From: Cyclobacteriaceae bacterium
GTDB taxonomy: Bacteria; Bacteroidota; Bacteroidia; Cytophagales; Cyclobacteriaceae
Length of the DNA: 64,000 nt
Direction of reading: 5' to 3'
Assembly: GCA_030584025.1 (NCBI GenBank)
Contig: CP129487.1
Coordinates: 3,119,001-3,183,000, forward strand
In this document: piece after piece, positions 52,519-61,021 of the stretch
Position numbering within the stretch: the stretch's first letter is position 1
Layout of the letters: each line of letters begins with the position of its first letter
Position numbers and translations under genes: made by a program
Notes under the pieces: model-generated
The model's input: only the letters and a program-made list of their open reading frames with translations
What the model was told of the DNA's origin: nothing
The model's database searches: none

Positions 52519-52899
52519 TTACTTCAGCTCAACTTCAGCACCCGCTTCAACGAGTTGCTTCTTGAGGTTTTCAGCTTCGTCCTTAGGTAAGCCTTCTTTG
52601 ATTGTTTTAGGAGCTCCGTCTACTACATCTTTAGCTTCTTTCAAGCCAAGACCAGTAAGTTCCTTAACAAGCTTCACGATTTGAAGTTTGTTAGCACCAG
52701 GAGCTTTCAATACAACATCGAAATTGGTTTTTTCTTCAGCAGCAGCGCCACCACCAGCACCACCAGCAGCAGGACCTGCTACTACAGCAGCAGCTGCAGG
52801 CTCAATGCCATAGGTTTCTTTCAGGTAAGAAGCGAGTTCGCTTACTTCTTTAACGGTGAGTTCAACGAGTTGATCTCCGAGAGCTTTTACGTCAGCCAT
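52519..52899 (-). CDS. rplL: 50S ribosomal protein L7/L12
   Basis: 126 residues: N-terminal dimer helix (ADVKALGDQLVELTVKEVSEL), an alanine/glycine hinge, and the C-terminal factor-binding domain (KTNFDVVLKAPGANKLQIVK, GLGLKEAKDVVDGAPKTIKEG). It recruits elongation factors to the stalk. Acidic and complete. It follows rplJ by 33 bp. Confidence 0.98.
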   Translation of the reverse strand: MADVKALGDQLVELTVKEVSELASYLKETYGIEPAAAAVVAGPAAGGAGGGAAAEEKTNFDVVLKAPGANKLQIVKLVKELTGLGLKEAKDVVDGAPKTIKEGLPKDEAENLKKQLVEAGAEVELK

Positions 52900-52932
52900 T
52901 TTTACTAAAATTTAAAATTTTGATTCAACAAT

Positions 52933-53463
52933 TTATTTTGCGCGTTCTTCCAAAGTCTTCATCAAGCCACCAAGTGTTTGCTTGCCACTTAACAAAGCAG
53001 ACAATACATTCTTGGCAGGTGATTGCAACAAGGAAATAACATCACCAATAAGCTCATTCTTGCTCTTCAGCTCGCTGAGCGTATTGAGGTTTTCTTCTCC
53101 GATAAAAAAGTCGGAGTCGATAGAGGCTGCCTTCAGTACAGGTTTGCCGTCCAGTTTTTTACGAAACTCTTTTATTACGCGTGCCGGCAGGTTTCCAGCT
53201 TCTTTAGAGAAGAGGACGCCCGAAAAGCCGTGTAAGGTTCCGAAAAGCGGAGTAAAATCAACACCTTCTTGCTTCTCAAGCGCTTTGCGAATCAACGTGT
53301 TCTTATACACGCGGTATTCGATGCCGCTTTTGAAGCAAAGCCTTCTGAAATTGTTTACCTGCTCAACGGTTAATCCGCCTGCATCGGTAATATAGAAGTG
53401 CATGTTGTCCGCAAACTTCTGACTGAGTTCCTCTATAATTTGTGCTTTTTCTTCTCTGGTCAT
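52933..53463 (-). CDS. rplJ: 50S ribosomal protein L10
   Basis: 176 residues. L10 anchors the L7/L12 stalk: N-terminal MTREEKAQIIEELSQKF, FYITDAGGLTVEQVNNFRR, EYRVYKNTLIRKAL and the C-terminal helix LSGKQTLGGLMKTLEERAK that binds L12 dimers. It commonly represses its own mRNA; I see no clear leader structure in the 12-bp gap to rplA. Confidence 0.97.
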   Translation of the reverse strand: MTREEKAQIIEELSQKFADNMHFYITDAGGLTVEQVNNFRRLCFKSGIEYRVYKNTLIRKALEKQEGVDFTPLFGTLHGFSGVLFSKEAGNLPARVIKEFRKKLDGKPVLKAASIDSDFFIGEENLNTLSELKSKNELIGDVISLLQSPAKNVLSALLSGKQTLGGLMKTLEERAK

Positions 53464-53475
53464 GTTTTTGTTTTC

Positions 53476-54174
53476 TTAGATACCAGCAATAGAACCCATG
53501 TCAATCTTTACACCCGGACTCATCGTTGTTGAGATGCTGATACTTCTAAAGTATGCACCTTTCGCTGAGGCAGGCTTCAGTTTGGCAACCACATTAATCA
53601 TCTCCATGGCATTGTCCCTGATTTTGTCAGGCGAGAAGGAAGCTTTCCCGATGCTCACGTGTATGATTCCTGTTTTATCAATTTTGAAGTCGATTTTACC
53701 GGCTTTTACTTCTTTAACCGCTTTACCAACTTCGAGCGTAACAGTTCCTGATTTAGGATTTGGCATCAAGCCGCGAGGGCCCAATACCTTGCCAAGTTTA
53801 CCAACTTTGGCCATTACGGTAGGCGTACAGATAATCACATCGATGTCTGTCCAGCCACCTTCAATTTTCTGGATGTAATCATCCAGACCAACGTGATCGG
53901 CACCGGCATCTTTCGCATCCTGAACTTTATCAGGTGTGCAAAGCACCAGTACACGAACTGCTTTTCCGATACCATGAGGAAGAGACACTACGCCACGAAC
54001 CATCTGGTCGGATTTTTTAGGATCAACGCCTAACCGGATATCCATATCCACGGAAGCATCAAACTTGGTGAAGGTAATGTCCTTCAACAGTTGCGATGCA
54101 TCATCCAGCGAATAGAGCTTATCCGGATTATATTTCGCCTCTACGGCTTTTCTGTTTTTTGAAATCTTTGCCAT
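53476..54174 (-). CDS. rplA: 50S ribosomal protein L1
   Basis: 232 residues, complete: KFDASVDMDIRLGVDPKKSDQMVRGVVSLPHG in two blocks, MPNPKSGTVTLEVGKAVKEVKAGK, and the C-terminal SISTTMSPGVKIDMGSI. L1 forms the mobile arm at the exit site and in many bacteria represses the rplK-rplA mRNA. The gap to rplK is 27 bp. Confidence 0.98.
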   Translation of the reverse strand: MAKISKNRKAVEAKYNPDKLYSLDDASQLLKDITFTKFDASVDMDIRLGVDPKKSDQMVRGVVSLPHGIGKAVRVLVLCTPDKVQDAKDAGADHVGLDDYIQKIEGGWTDIDVIICTPTVMAKVGKLGKVLGPRGLMPNPKSGTVTLEVGKAVKEVKAGKIDFKIDKTGIIHVSIGKASFSPDKIRDNAMEMINVVAKLKPASAKGAYFRSISISTTMSPGVKIDMGSIAGI

Positions 54175-54201
54175 GACTTTCTTTTGTAATCAGTCGGTTA
54201 T

Positions 54202-54645
54202 TTATTTTTCCCAGGGAGGTGTACCCGCAACGGTAACGCCCATACTTCTGGCTGTACCTGCAACCATTTTCATTGCCGACTCAATTTTAAATGCGTTCAA
54301 ATCCGGCATTTTCAATTCAGCAATGGCCTTTACCTGATCCCAGGTAATGGATCCGATTTTGGTACGGTTAGGTTCGTTTGAACCCTTCTGCTTTTTCATC
54401 GTCTCCAGGATAAGGTTAGCAGCGGGTGGTGTTTTGATTACAAAATCGAACGACTTGTCGTTATATATAGTGATCAAAACCGGAAGCAATTGACCCGGTT
54501 TATCCTGAGTACGCGCATTGAACTGCTTGCAAAAGTCCATGATGTTAAGACCCTTGCTACCTAAAGCAGGACCAATTGGAGGAGATGGGTTTGCTGAACC
54601 TCCCTTAACTTGTAATTTCAAATACCCTGTAATTTCCTTTGCCAT
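54202..54645 (-). CDS. rplK: 50S ribosomal protein L11
   Basis: 147 residues, complete: YLKLQVKGGSANPSPPIGPA, LGSKGLNIMDFCKQFN, then FDFVIKTPPAANLI and GTARSMGVTVAG. L11 sits at the GTPase centre and is needed for RelA activation in the stringent response. Eight bp behind nusG. Confidence 0.98.
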   Translation of the reverse strand: MAKEITGYLKLQVKGGSANPSPPIGPALGSKGLNIMDFCKQFNARTQDKPGQLLPVLITIYNDKSFDFVIKTPPAANLILETMKKQKGSNEPNRTKIGSITWDQVKAIAELKMPDLNAFKIESAMKMVAGTARSMGVTVAGTPPWEK

Positions 54646-54653
54646 GATATTCC

Positions 54654-55211
54654 TTAATCTAACTTTTCAACCTGCATATAATTCAATTCAACAGGCGTGT
54701 TCCTGCCGAATATTTTCACCATTACATTGAGTTTTTTCTTCTCCTCAAAAATCTCTTCCACCGTTCCCGTAAACCCACTGAATGGTCCGTCCATTACTTT
54801 CACGGATTCACCTTTAATAAAAGGTGTTTCCAATTTTTCATCGAACGTATCAATCTCATCAACCTTACCGAGGATTCTGTTCACCTCAGATTGGCGCAAG
54901 GGCACCGGATCTTTTGAAGAACCTGAGCCATTGTTTCCCAGAAATCCAATTACACCCGGAATATTATTAACCGAGTGATAGGCTTCCCCATGAGAAAGAT
55001 CGGCTGAGATCAACACGTAACCCGGGAAGAAATTTCTTTCCCGAACACGCTTCTTGCCACCCCGCATTTCGTACACCTTCTCGGAAGGAATCAGAACCTG
55101 CGGAATATATTCCTGTAGCTTTTCGCGCTCAATTTCATTTTCCAGGTAAGTTTTAACCTTCTTTTCCTGGCCGCTGATGACGCGCAATACATACCACTTC
55201 AATTCGCCCAT
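54654..55211 (-). CDS. nusG: Transcription antitermination factor NusG
   Basis: 185 residues: the NGN domain (KWYVLRVISGQEKKVKTYLENEIE, FFPGYVLISADLSH, VIGFLG) and a C-terminal KOW domain (GESVKVMDGPFSGFTGTVEEI). It links RNA polymerase to the ribosome and modulates pausing and Rho. It lies 12 bp behind secE, as in most bacteria. Confidence 0.97.
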   Translation of the reverse strand: MGELKWYVLRVISGQEKKVKTYLENEIEREKLQEYIPQVLIPSEKVYEMRGGKKRVRERNFFPGYVLISADLSHGEAYHSVNNIPGVIGFLGNNGSGSSKDPVPLRQSEVNRILGKVDEIDTFDEKLETPFIKGESVKVMDGPFSGFTGTVEEIFEEKKKLNVMVKIFGRNTPVELNYMQVEKLD

Positions 55212-55223
55212 CGAACCTGCCGG

Positions 55224-55415
55224 TTAAAATTCCCTATAGAACCACTCCAACCCGGTTTGAAAAACCCAGTCGATACCACCAATTACCAATGCAAAAATTG
55301 TTGAGGCAACCAACACCAGAATGGCGCTGCCTTGCAATTCATTAAAACTGGACCAGGAGACCTTATTTTTAAGCTCGTCCCAAGACTCCAAAAAGAATGT
55401 TTTAATCTTCTGCAT
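55224..55415 (-). CDS. secE: Preprotein translocase subunit SecE
   Basis: 63 residues from ATG 55415 (MQKIKTFFLESWDELKNKVSW). A short amphipathic helix with the conserved E-L-K-V-W/S pattern is followed by one membrane helix (LVLVASTIFALVIGGIDWVF). This single-helix form is usual outside Proteobacteria. The longer frame starting at 55436 would overlap the tRNA-Trp gene by three bases and is not preferred. Confidence 0.94.
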   Translation of the reverse strand: MQKIKTFFLESWDELKNKVSWSSFNELQGSAILVLVASTIFALVIGGIDWVFQTGLEWFYREF

Positions 55416-55433
55416 CAGTTTTTTTGCGTTTAG

Positions 55434-55506
<73 letters not shown>

Positions 55507-55608
55507 TTTTAGGTGAAACCCCGTGGTTTTGCAGGCTTTTAAGGCCCCCTCAACCTTCTGAGTTACACCAAGTTACATTTCAATACCTTATGCAGCTCAA
55601 AAGGACTG

Positions 55609-55640
55609 CAAAGGTAGAAATAGAAACTATAGAAAACAAA
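55609..55640 (-). promoter_or_regulatory. promoter of tRNA-Trp-secE-nusG-ribosomal protein operon
   Basis: On the minus strand TTTG (55640-55637), a 20-nt spacer and TACCTTTG (55616-55609), then CAGTCCT, the same 15-nt block as in the rpsL promoter. The -33 element overlaps the tuf terminator stem. Confidence 0.78.
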
Positions 55641-55669
55641 GGCGTTCCTTAAAATTTCAGAAACGCCTT
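55639..55669 (-). terminator. tuf terminator
   Basis: AAGGCGTT and AACGCCTT, with further inner pairing, 49 nt after the tuf stop. On the minus strand TGTTTTC follows; the T tract is imperfect, so some read-through to tRNA-Trp is possible. Confidence 0.6.
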
Positions 55670-55717
55670 ATGTTATTGATTTTCAGAGAAATGCCCTTTC
55701 GGGCACTTATCCGTTAA

Positions 55718-56905
55718 CTAGTCAAGAATTTCAGTAACCTGACCAGATCCTACGGTACGGCCACCTTCACGAATCGCGAAACGAAGACCTTTCTCCATAG
55801 CAATCTTGTTGATCAGCTGAACTTCGATAGAGATGTTATCGCCAGGCATAACCATTTCTACGCCAGCTGGTAACATGATTTCTCCTGTTACGTCAGTGGT
55901 ACGGAAATAGAACTGAGGGCGGTACTTGTTAAAGAATGGAGTGTGACGACCACCTTCTTCTTTCGACAATACGTAAACCTCAGCCTTGAACTTAGCGTGC
56001 GGAGTTACTGAACCAGGCTTGCAGATAACCATACCTCTGCGGATTTGCTCTTTTTCAATACCACGGAGCAACAGACCTACGTTATCACCAGCCTCACCTC
56101 TGTCAAGAATTTTGCGGAACATTTCCACACCAGTCACGGTAGACTTCAGGTTTTCAGCACCCATACCAAGGATTTCAACTGCATCACCTGAGTTGATCAC
56201 ACCACGCTCAATACGGCCGGTAGCAACAGTACCACGACCAGTGATTGAGAACACGTCTTCAACAGGCATCAAGAAATCTTTGTCGATCAAACGGGTAGGA
56301 ATTGGAATGAACTCATCAACTGCGTTCATCAATTCTTCCACTTTCTCAACCCACTTAGGCTCACCGTTCAAGGCGCCAAGAGCAGATCCTCTGATTACAG
56401 GCATAGTATCGCCAGGGAAGTTGTAAGAAGACATCAGTTCACGTACTTCCATTTCAACAAGATCCAACAATTCAGCATCGTCAACCAAGTCAACTTTGTT
56501 CATGAACACAACAAGTGCAGGTACACCTACCTGACGAGCCAACAGAATGTGCTCGCGAGTTTGAGGCATAGGACCATCTGTAGCAGCCACTACAAGAATA
56601 GCACCGTCCATCTGGGCAGCACCAGTAACCATGTTCTTCACATAGTCAGCGTGACCAGGACAGTCAACGTGTGCGTAGTGACGCTTGTCTGTAGCGTACT
56701 CAACGTGTGAGGTGTTGATAGTAATACCTCTTTCTTTTTCTTCAGGTGCGTTGTCGATAGAAGAGAAATCGCGCACAGCAGCGAGTCCCTTTTTAGAGAG
56801 CACCTGCGTAATAGCCGCAGTAAGGGTGGTTTTACCGTGGTCAACGTGACCAATGGTACCAATGTTTACGTGAGGTTTCGAACGATCAAATGTTTCTTTA
56901 GCCAT
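55718..56905 (-). CDS. tuf: Elongation factor Tu
   Basis: 395 residues. GTPase that brings aminoacyl-tRNA to the ribosome: IGHVDHGKTTLTAAI, DCPGHADYVKNMVTGAAQMD, FMNKVDLVDD, domain II-III GRGTVATGRIERGVIN and KFKAEVYVLSKEEGGRHTPF. It is the only tuf gene in the window and sits in the tRNA-tuf-tRNA context of tufB; the str operon has none. Confidence 0.99.
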   Translation of the reverse strand: MAKETFDRSKPHVNIGTIGHVDHGKTTLTAAITQVLSKKGLAAVRDFSSIDNAPEEKERGITINTSHVEYATDKRHYAHVDCPGHADYVKNMVTGAAQMDGAILVVAATDGPMPQTREHILLARQVGVPALVVFMNKVDLVDDAELLDLVEMEVRELMSSYNFPGDTMPVIRGSALGALNGEPKWVEKVEELMNAVDEFIPIPTRLIDKDFLMPVEDVFSITGRGTVATGRIERGVINSGDAVEILGMGAENLKSTVTGVEMFRKILDRGEAGDNVGLLLRGIEKEQIRRGMVICKPGSVTPHAKFKAEVYVLSKEEGGRHTPFFNKYRPQFYFRTTDVTGEIMLPAGVEMVMPGDNISIEVQLINKIAMEKGLRFAIREGGRTVGSGQVTEILD

Positions 56906-57169
56906 ATTTGAAAATTCCAGTTAAAGTTTAAAGTGTATAATTAATTTAAGTTTTACTTCTTAAATCTTCCTTTCAGAAGATACACCCTAAACATGATAAG
57001 CCTGTCGAATAAGGGTTTATTCGTCTGCCTTGCGGCAGGTTGAACACATTGATTTCCAAACCGATGGCGCTACTCATCCGAAATCAAAGCATGCAACTAT
57101 TCAATACGTTTACAACCAGAACTTCTTTCTGGTTAAGCCGTTGAGCCTCACAAGAAACTTCAACGTTAG
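56906..57169 (-). other. 264-nt leader between tRNA-Thr and tuf with three hairpins
   Basis: Hairpins at 57006-57023 (CGAATAA/TTATTCG), 57025-57038 (CTGCC/GGCAG) and 57114-57134 (AACCAGAA/TTCTGGTT). No gene and no TAnnTTTG element seen. Probably the processed leader of tuf mRNA. Confidence 0.5.
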
Positions 57170-57241
<72 letters not shown>

Positions 57242-57246
57242 ATCAG

Positions 57247-57319
57247 AGCGGGAGACGAGGCTCGAACCCGCGACCTGCAGCTTGGAAGGCTGCCGCTCTA
57301 CCAACTGAGCTACTCCCGC
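57247..57319 (-). tRNA. tRNA-Gly (TCC)
   Basis: A 73-nt cloverleaf on the minus strand: acceptor GCGGGAG/CTCCCGC, anticodon arm GCAGC-CTTCCAA-GCTGC with anticodon TCC, T arm with TTCGAGC, discriminator T. Confidence 0.96.
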
Positions 57320-57329
57320 ATTGCCTCAA

Positions 57330-57355
57330 CCTGCCTCTTCTAAAGGAGAGGCGGG
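57330..57355 (-). other. hairpin between tRNA-Tyr and tRNA-Gly
   Basis: CCTGCCTCT and AGAGGCGGG form a 9-bp stem with one T-G pair and an 8-nt loop in the 44-nt spacer. It probably helps processing of the tRNA precursor. Confidence 0.4.
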
Positions 57356-57363
57356 ATAAGGAG

Positions 57364-57446
57364 TGGGGGAAATAGGATTCGAACCTATGAAGTCATAAGA
57401 CAACAGATTTACAGTCTGTCCCAGTTGGCCGCTTTGGTATTCCCCC
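57364..57446 (-). tRNA. tRNA-Tyr (GTA)
   Basis: An 83-nt cloverleaf on the minus strand with a long variable arm: acceptor GGGGGAA/TTCCCCC, anticodon arm CAGA-CTGTAAA-TCTG with anticodon GTA, T loop TTCGAAT, discriminator A. First gene of the tRNA-tuf transcript. Confidence 0.96.
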
Positions 57447-57566
57447 TTTCAACGGAATCAGGGGGCTTTTACTCCTCACCAATCCCGAACTAAAATATTT
57501 CCTAGAACGCTTTCGAAAAGCCTGATGGAACGTGCCCAAAAACAGGGTTTTCTAAAAATAGGAGTG

Positions 57567-57597
57567 CAAAATTATACGGTTTTTTGGTTTAGTCAAA
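57567..57597 (-). promoter_or_regulatory. promoter of the tRNA-Tyr-Gly-Thr-tuf operon
   Basis: On the minus strand TTTG (57597-57594), a 19-nt spacer and TAATTTTG (57574-57567), a full match to the consensus, 120 nt before tRNA-Tyr. Confidence 0.78.
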
Positions 57598-57629
57598 CAT
57601 TTTAAAAAAGGCCGAAAACAATCTGATTA

Positions 57630-57935
57630 TTAAATAATCACAATGTCCGTAACAATGCCCTTTCCGAACTCCTGATGGAAGAGTTCAATAACCTTTGACT
57701 TATGGAGCAGAAAATCGTTTTTCATGGAGGCCGTTTTGAATTCCACAAAAAGTACCCGGTTTTTCATAAACACCTTGCGGGTGCGCCTGGCAATGGGCTC
57801 TCCTACCAGTCGCTCCCACGAGGCAATGACCTGAGCCTCATCGAATTTCGATTCCAGGTGATAGGAATTCAGCAAGCTGCGAATGGCGTCACCAATGGGT
57901 GTAATACCGGCTTTATTGTCTTTATTGTCTTTCAC
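57630..57935 (-). CDS. DUF721 (DciA-like) protein
   Basis: 101 residues: GITPIGDAIRSLLNSYHLESKFDEAQVIASWERLVGEPIARRTRKVFMKNR in continuous blocks, then LFVEFKTASMKNDFLLHKSKVIELF. This is the DUF721/DciA domain (KH-like). DciA proteins load or assist the replicative helicase DnaB in bacteria lacking DnaC. The start overlaps the recF stop in ATGA, so the two are translationally coupled, which supports a replication role. Confidence 0.86.
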   Translation of the reverse strand: MKDNKDNKAGITPIGDAIRSLLNSYHLESKFDEAQVIASWERLVGEPIARRTRKVFMKNRVLFVEFKTASMKNDFLLHKSKVIELFHQEFGKGIVTDIVII

Positions 57936-59041
57936 GCTTTTCTTGGCTTAACGCGACCTCCATCAACTTCATAAACATCACCCGGAATTTTCAGTTCCTT
58001 CATCATGGCCAACGTTCGCTCCGGACCGGCATCGGTAATAAAAGATTGGCCATAATCCTTCCCAGATACTACCCGGAGCAACCTGGCAATGCGGGTGTCA
58101 TCCAATTTATCAAAAATATCATCTAAAAGCAGCATAGGGCTAAACCCGAGATGAGCCTTGATAACTTCAACCTGGGCAAGTTTAATAGCTACTAAAAACG
58201 ACTTTTGCTGGCCCTGAGAGCCCAATCGCTTCAGTTCACCATGGGCAAATCCAAAAACATAGTCATCGCGGTGAATGCCAAAGGTGGTGCGCTGAAGAAT
58301 CAAGTCCTTCTTTAAACTCTCTTTCAATCCCTCCTCCATGGTGTTGAGTTCAAGTGGAGAAGAATAGGTTAACGTGGCTTCTTCCTGTTCATCAACCAGT
58401 AGTGCGTATGCTTTATTGAATAAGGGTAGAAATTCGGCTGCGAAAGCATTTCGCTTTTCATAAAGAACCTTTCCGGTACGTGACAATTGCTGGTCGTACA
58501 AGTCAATCATCTGATAATCAACCTTGTTTTGCTCAGCAAACATTTTCAGCAAAGCATTTCGCTGCTTTAAAGCATAGTGGTATTCCATCAACGCCTCCAG
58601 GTAAACGTGATCAACCTGGGCGATCATCTGATCGAAAAACTTTCTGCGGGCATCGCTGCTTTCCTTCACCAAGTCAACATCAAGCGGAGAAATAAGCACC
58701 ACCGGATACCGACCGATGTGATCGCTGAGCTTTTCATAATCGCGACTATCCTCACGAAAAACTTTTTTCCGGCCGGCTTGCACCTGGCAGAATACGTCAT
58801 GCGTCTTATTATCATTTTCAAATTCACCTTTGATGAAAAAAAAGTCTTTACCATGCTTGATGTTCTGCGTATCCGAACTGGCTGAAAACCCTTTTGTTGT
58901 AGACAGGTAATAGATGGCTTCCAGCAGGTTTGTTTTGCCGCTCCCATTCAAGCCCAATAAAAAATTGATCTGCGATGGAAACTTCAACTCCAGTTCCTCA
59001 TAGTTTTTAAAGTTGCTCAACTGAAGGCGGTTCAGGCGCAC
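57932..59041 (-). CDS. recF: DNA replication and repair protein RecF
   Basis: 369 residues. SMC-like ATPase that loads RecA at gaps with RecO and RecR. Walker A LLGLNGSGKTNLLEAIYYLS (about 29-48), the signature RLGSQGQQKSFLVAIKLAQ and Walker B MLLLDDIFDKLDDTRIARLL are clear. MRLNRLQLSNFKNYEEL is the usual start. It is not beside dnaA, dnaN or gyrB here. DUF721 follows with a 4-bp overlap. Confidence 0.96.
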   Translation of the reverse strand: MRLNRLQLSNFKNYEELELKFPSQINFLLGLNGSGKTNLLEAIYYLSTTKGFSASSDTQNIKHGKDFFFIKGEFENDNKTHDVFCQVQAGRKKVFREDSRDYEKLSDHIGRYPVVLISPLDVDLVKESSDARRKFFDQMIAQVDHVYLEALMEYHYALKQRNALLKMFAEQNKVDYQMIDLYDQQLSRTGKVLYEKRNAFAAEFLPLFNKAYALLVDEQEEATLTYSSPLELNTMEEGLKESLKKDLILQRTTFGIHRDDYVFGFAHGELKRLGSQGQQKSFLVAIKLAQVEVIKAHLGFSPMLLLDDIFDKLDDTRIARLLRVVSGKDYGQSFITDAGPERTLAMMKELKIPGDVYEVDGGRVKPRKA

Positions 59042-59093
59042 GTGCAGGGAATTAGCTTAAAAAATGTTTGAAATCCGTTTTCAGGGCATCCAC

Positions 59094-59124
59094 TTGGCAG
59101 TTGTCCAATTGTACCCTATTTTCG
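59094..59124 (+). promoter_or_regulatory. pdhA promoter
   Basis: TTG (59094-59096), a 20-nt spacer and TATTTTCG (59117-59124), followed by CAGTCC. One base differs from the -7 consensus. The ATG is at 59148. Confidence 0.55.
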
Positions 59125-59147
59125 CAGTCCGAATCAAAATTAGGGAT

Positions 59148-60185
59148 ATGTCCAAGACCGCCAAAGCTAAGAAAAGCAGCACATCAAAAGGCTCAGAAAC
59201 TGGTTTTTCAAAAGAAACCTATATGTACTGGTACGAGAGCATGTTGCTGATGCGCAAGTTTGAAGAGAAAGCCGGGCAGCTTTATGGGATGCAAAAGATA
59301 AAAGGTTTCTGCCACTTATATATCGGTCAGGAGGCGTGTGCTGCGGGTGCCGTTTCAGCATTGACTAAAGACGATAAGTGGATCACCGCTTATCGCGATC
59401 ACGGACACCCATTGGCGTTGGGCACCAGCCCGAATGCAGTAATGGCTGAGCTCTACGGCAAAGAAACCGGTTGCTCGAAAGGCAAAGGTGGTTCCATGCA
59501 CATTTTTGATAAAGCTGTGAATTTTATTGGCGGGCATGGCATTGTAGGAGGACAAATTCCTTTAGGTGCCGGAATTGCATTTTCTGAAAAATATAATAAA
59601 ACCGGCAATGTGTGTATTTGCTACATGGGGGATGGTGCCGTACGTCAGGGTGCTTTCCACGAAGCGTTAAACCTGGCCATGTTGTGGAAATTACCCGTGA
59701 TTTTTGTTATTGAAAACAATGGTTACGCCATGGGTACATCCGTTAAGCGAACCTCCAACGTAACGGAACTATATACATTGGGTGAATCATACGATATGCC
59801 CTCCGAACCGGTAGACGCCATGAAGGTTGAAGAAGTTCACAAAGCTGTTGCAAGAGCCGCTGAACGTGCCCGCAAAGGCGATGGACCTACCCTTTTGGAA
59901 TTCAGAACATACCGATACAAAGGACACTCCATGTCTGATCCGCAAAAATACCGTACCAAGGAAGAAGTAGAAGAATACAAGCAGCGCGACCCGGTTGAAG
60001 TGGTGCGTAAAACCATTCTCGACAAGAAATTTGCTACAGAAAAAGACCTTCAGAAAATTGAAGAAAAAGTGGCAGCCCAGGTTGAAGAAAGTGTGAAGTT
60101 TGCTGAAGAATCCAACTTCCCCGATCCATCAGAGGCGTTAACGGATATTTATGCTGAGGCTGATTATCCCTTCATTGCCGACTAA
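59148..60185 (+). CDS. pdhA: Pyruvate dehydrogenase E1 component, alpha subunit
   Basis: 345 residues from ATG 59148. Thiamin diphosphate enzyme subunit that decarboxylates pyruvate. WITAYRDHGHPLALG, GKGGSMHIFD, GGHGIVGGQIPLGAGIAF, the cofactor motif YMGDGAVRQGAFHEALNLAM to VIENNGYAMGTS and the phosphorylation-loop-like YRYKGHSMSDPQKYR are present. The frame continues upstream to 59064, but the promoter at 59094-59124 excludes it. E1 beta and E2 genes are not adjacent. Confidence 0.94.
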   Translation: MSKTAKAKKSSTSKGSETGFSKETYMYWYESMLLMRKFEEKAGQLYGMQKIKGFCHLYIGQEACAAGAVSALTKDDKWITAYRDHGHPLALGTSPNAVMAELYGKETGCSKGKGGSMHIFDKAVNFIGGHGIVGGQIPLGAGIAFSEKYNKTGNVCICYMGDGAVRQGAFHEALNLAMLWKLPVIFVIENNGYAMGTSVKRTSNVTELYTLGESYDMPSEPVDAMKVEEVHKAVARAAERARKGDGPTLLEFRTYRYKGHSMSDPQKYRTKEEVEEYKQRDPVEVVRKTILDKKFATEKDLQKIEEKVAAQVEESVKFAEESNFPDPSEALTDIYAEADYPFIAD

Positions 60186-60192
60186 AACACCT

Positions 60193-60223
60193 TTTGTTTA
60201 ATATCCTGTAATTAGTAGTTTTG
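60193..60223 (+). promoter_or_regulatory. promoter of the TPR protein gene
   Basis: TTTG (60193-60196), a 19-nt spacer and TAGTTTTG (60216-60223), both full matches. The ATG is 43 nt further. Confidence 0.75.
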
Positions 60224-60266
60224 CGGCCCCTCCTGACGGCTGTTGGGTGGCTAATGTAGTATTGTC

Positions 60267-60953
60267 ATGGCGAAGAAAGACGAATCAAAAGATCTGTTAC
60301 AAAATCCGGAAGCCCTTGCAGAAAAGCTGGAAGGCGCTGAAAACTGGCTGGAACAAAACTCAAAGTTGGTTATTGGTGTAGTGGCTGTATTGTTGGTGGC
60401 CGTTGCCGGATATTTTGGCTTCATGTATTATAAATCAAACCAGGATGCCCAGGCTCAACGCGAGATGTTCCAGGCAATCTATTATTTCGAAGCAGACAGC
60501 CTTAATCTGGCGTTAAATGGCGATGGAAACAACCTGGGATTCATTGACATTATTGACGAATACAAATTTTCTGATGCCGCAAACCTGGCGCACTTCTATG
60601 CCGGTGTTTCTTACTTGAAGCAAGGTAAATACGAAGCTGCCAGACTTTACTTACAAGACTTCAGCTCAAACGATTTGCTGGTACAGGCACGCGCCTACAG
60701 CCTGATTGGTGATGCGTACATGGAGGAAGAAAACTTTGAAGAAGCGGCAACCTATTACGACAAGGCTGCTGCTTATAAACCCAATCGCTTTTTCACACCT
60801 ACTTATTTGATGAAAGCTGCTTTGGCCTACGAAAAATTGAATCAGGCAGAAAAAGCAAAAGCCGCATACGATCAAATCATCACCAAATATTGGGAATCTT
60901 CCGAATACCAGAATGCCCGAAAGTTTAAGGCAAAGCTGGAGAGCAATTCGTAG
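60267..60953 (+). CDS. Membrane-anchored TPR protein (YfgM-like)
   Basis: 228 residues. A charged cytoplasmic N-terminus, one membrane helix (KLVIGVVAVLLVAVAGYFGFMYY) and a periplasmic part with TPR-like repeats (FYAGVSYLKQGKYEAARLYL, YSLIGDAYMEEENFEEAATYYDKA, LMKAALAYEKLNQAEKAKAAYDQI). The layout resembles YfgM, a SecYEG-associated chaperone partner, though the similarity is one of layout. It has its own promoter and a strong terminator, and lies before ribH. Confidence 0.85.
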   Translation: MAKKDESKDLLQNPEALAEKLEGAENWLEQNSKLVIGVVAVLLVAVAGYFGFMYYKSNQDAQAQREMFQAIYYFEADSLNLALNGDGNNLGFIDIIDEYKFSDAANLAHFYAGVSYLKQGKYEAARLYLQDFSSNDLLVQARAYSLIGDAYMEEENFEEAATYYDKAAAYKPNRFFTPTYLMKAALAYEKLNQAEKAKAAYDQIITKYWESSEYQNARKFKAKLESNS

Positions 60954-60973
60954 TAGAAATTAAATTACTTTTG

Positions 60974-60998
60974 AAGGGATAGTTTCTATCCCTTTTTT
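60974..60998 (+). terminator. terminator of the TPR protein gene
   Basis: AAGGGATAG and CTATCCCTT form a 9-bp stem over TTT, followed by four T and ATT, 21 nt past the stop. Confidence 0.88.
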
Positions 60999-61021
60999 AT
61001 TGTCAAAAAATCAGAAACACT

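Noticed and set aside
57447..57629. Search for a fourth tRNA or small gene upstream of tRNA-Tyr
   Set aside because: Only the operon promoter is seen; no second cloverleaf such as a leading tRNA-Thr, and no open frame.
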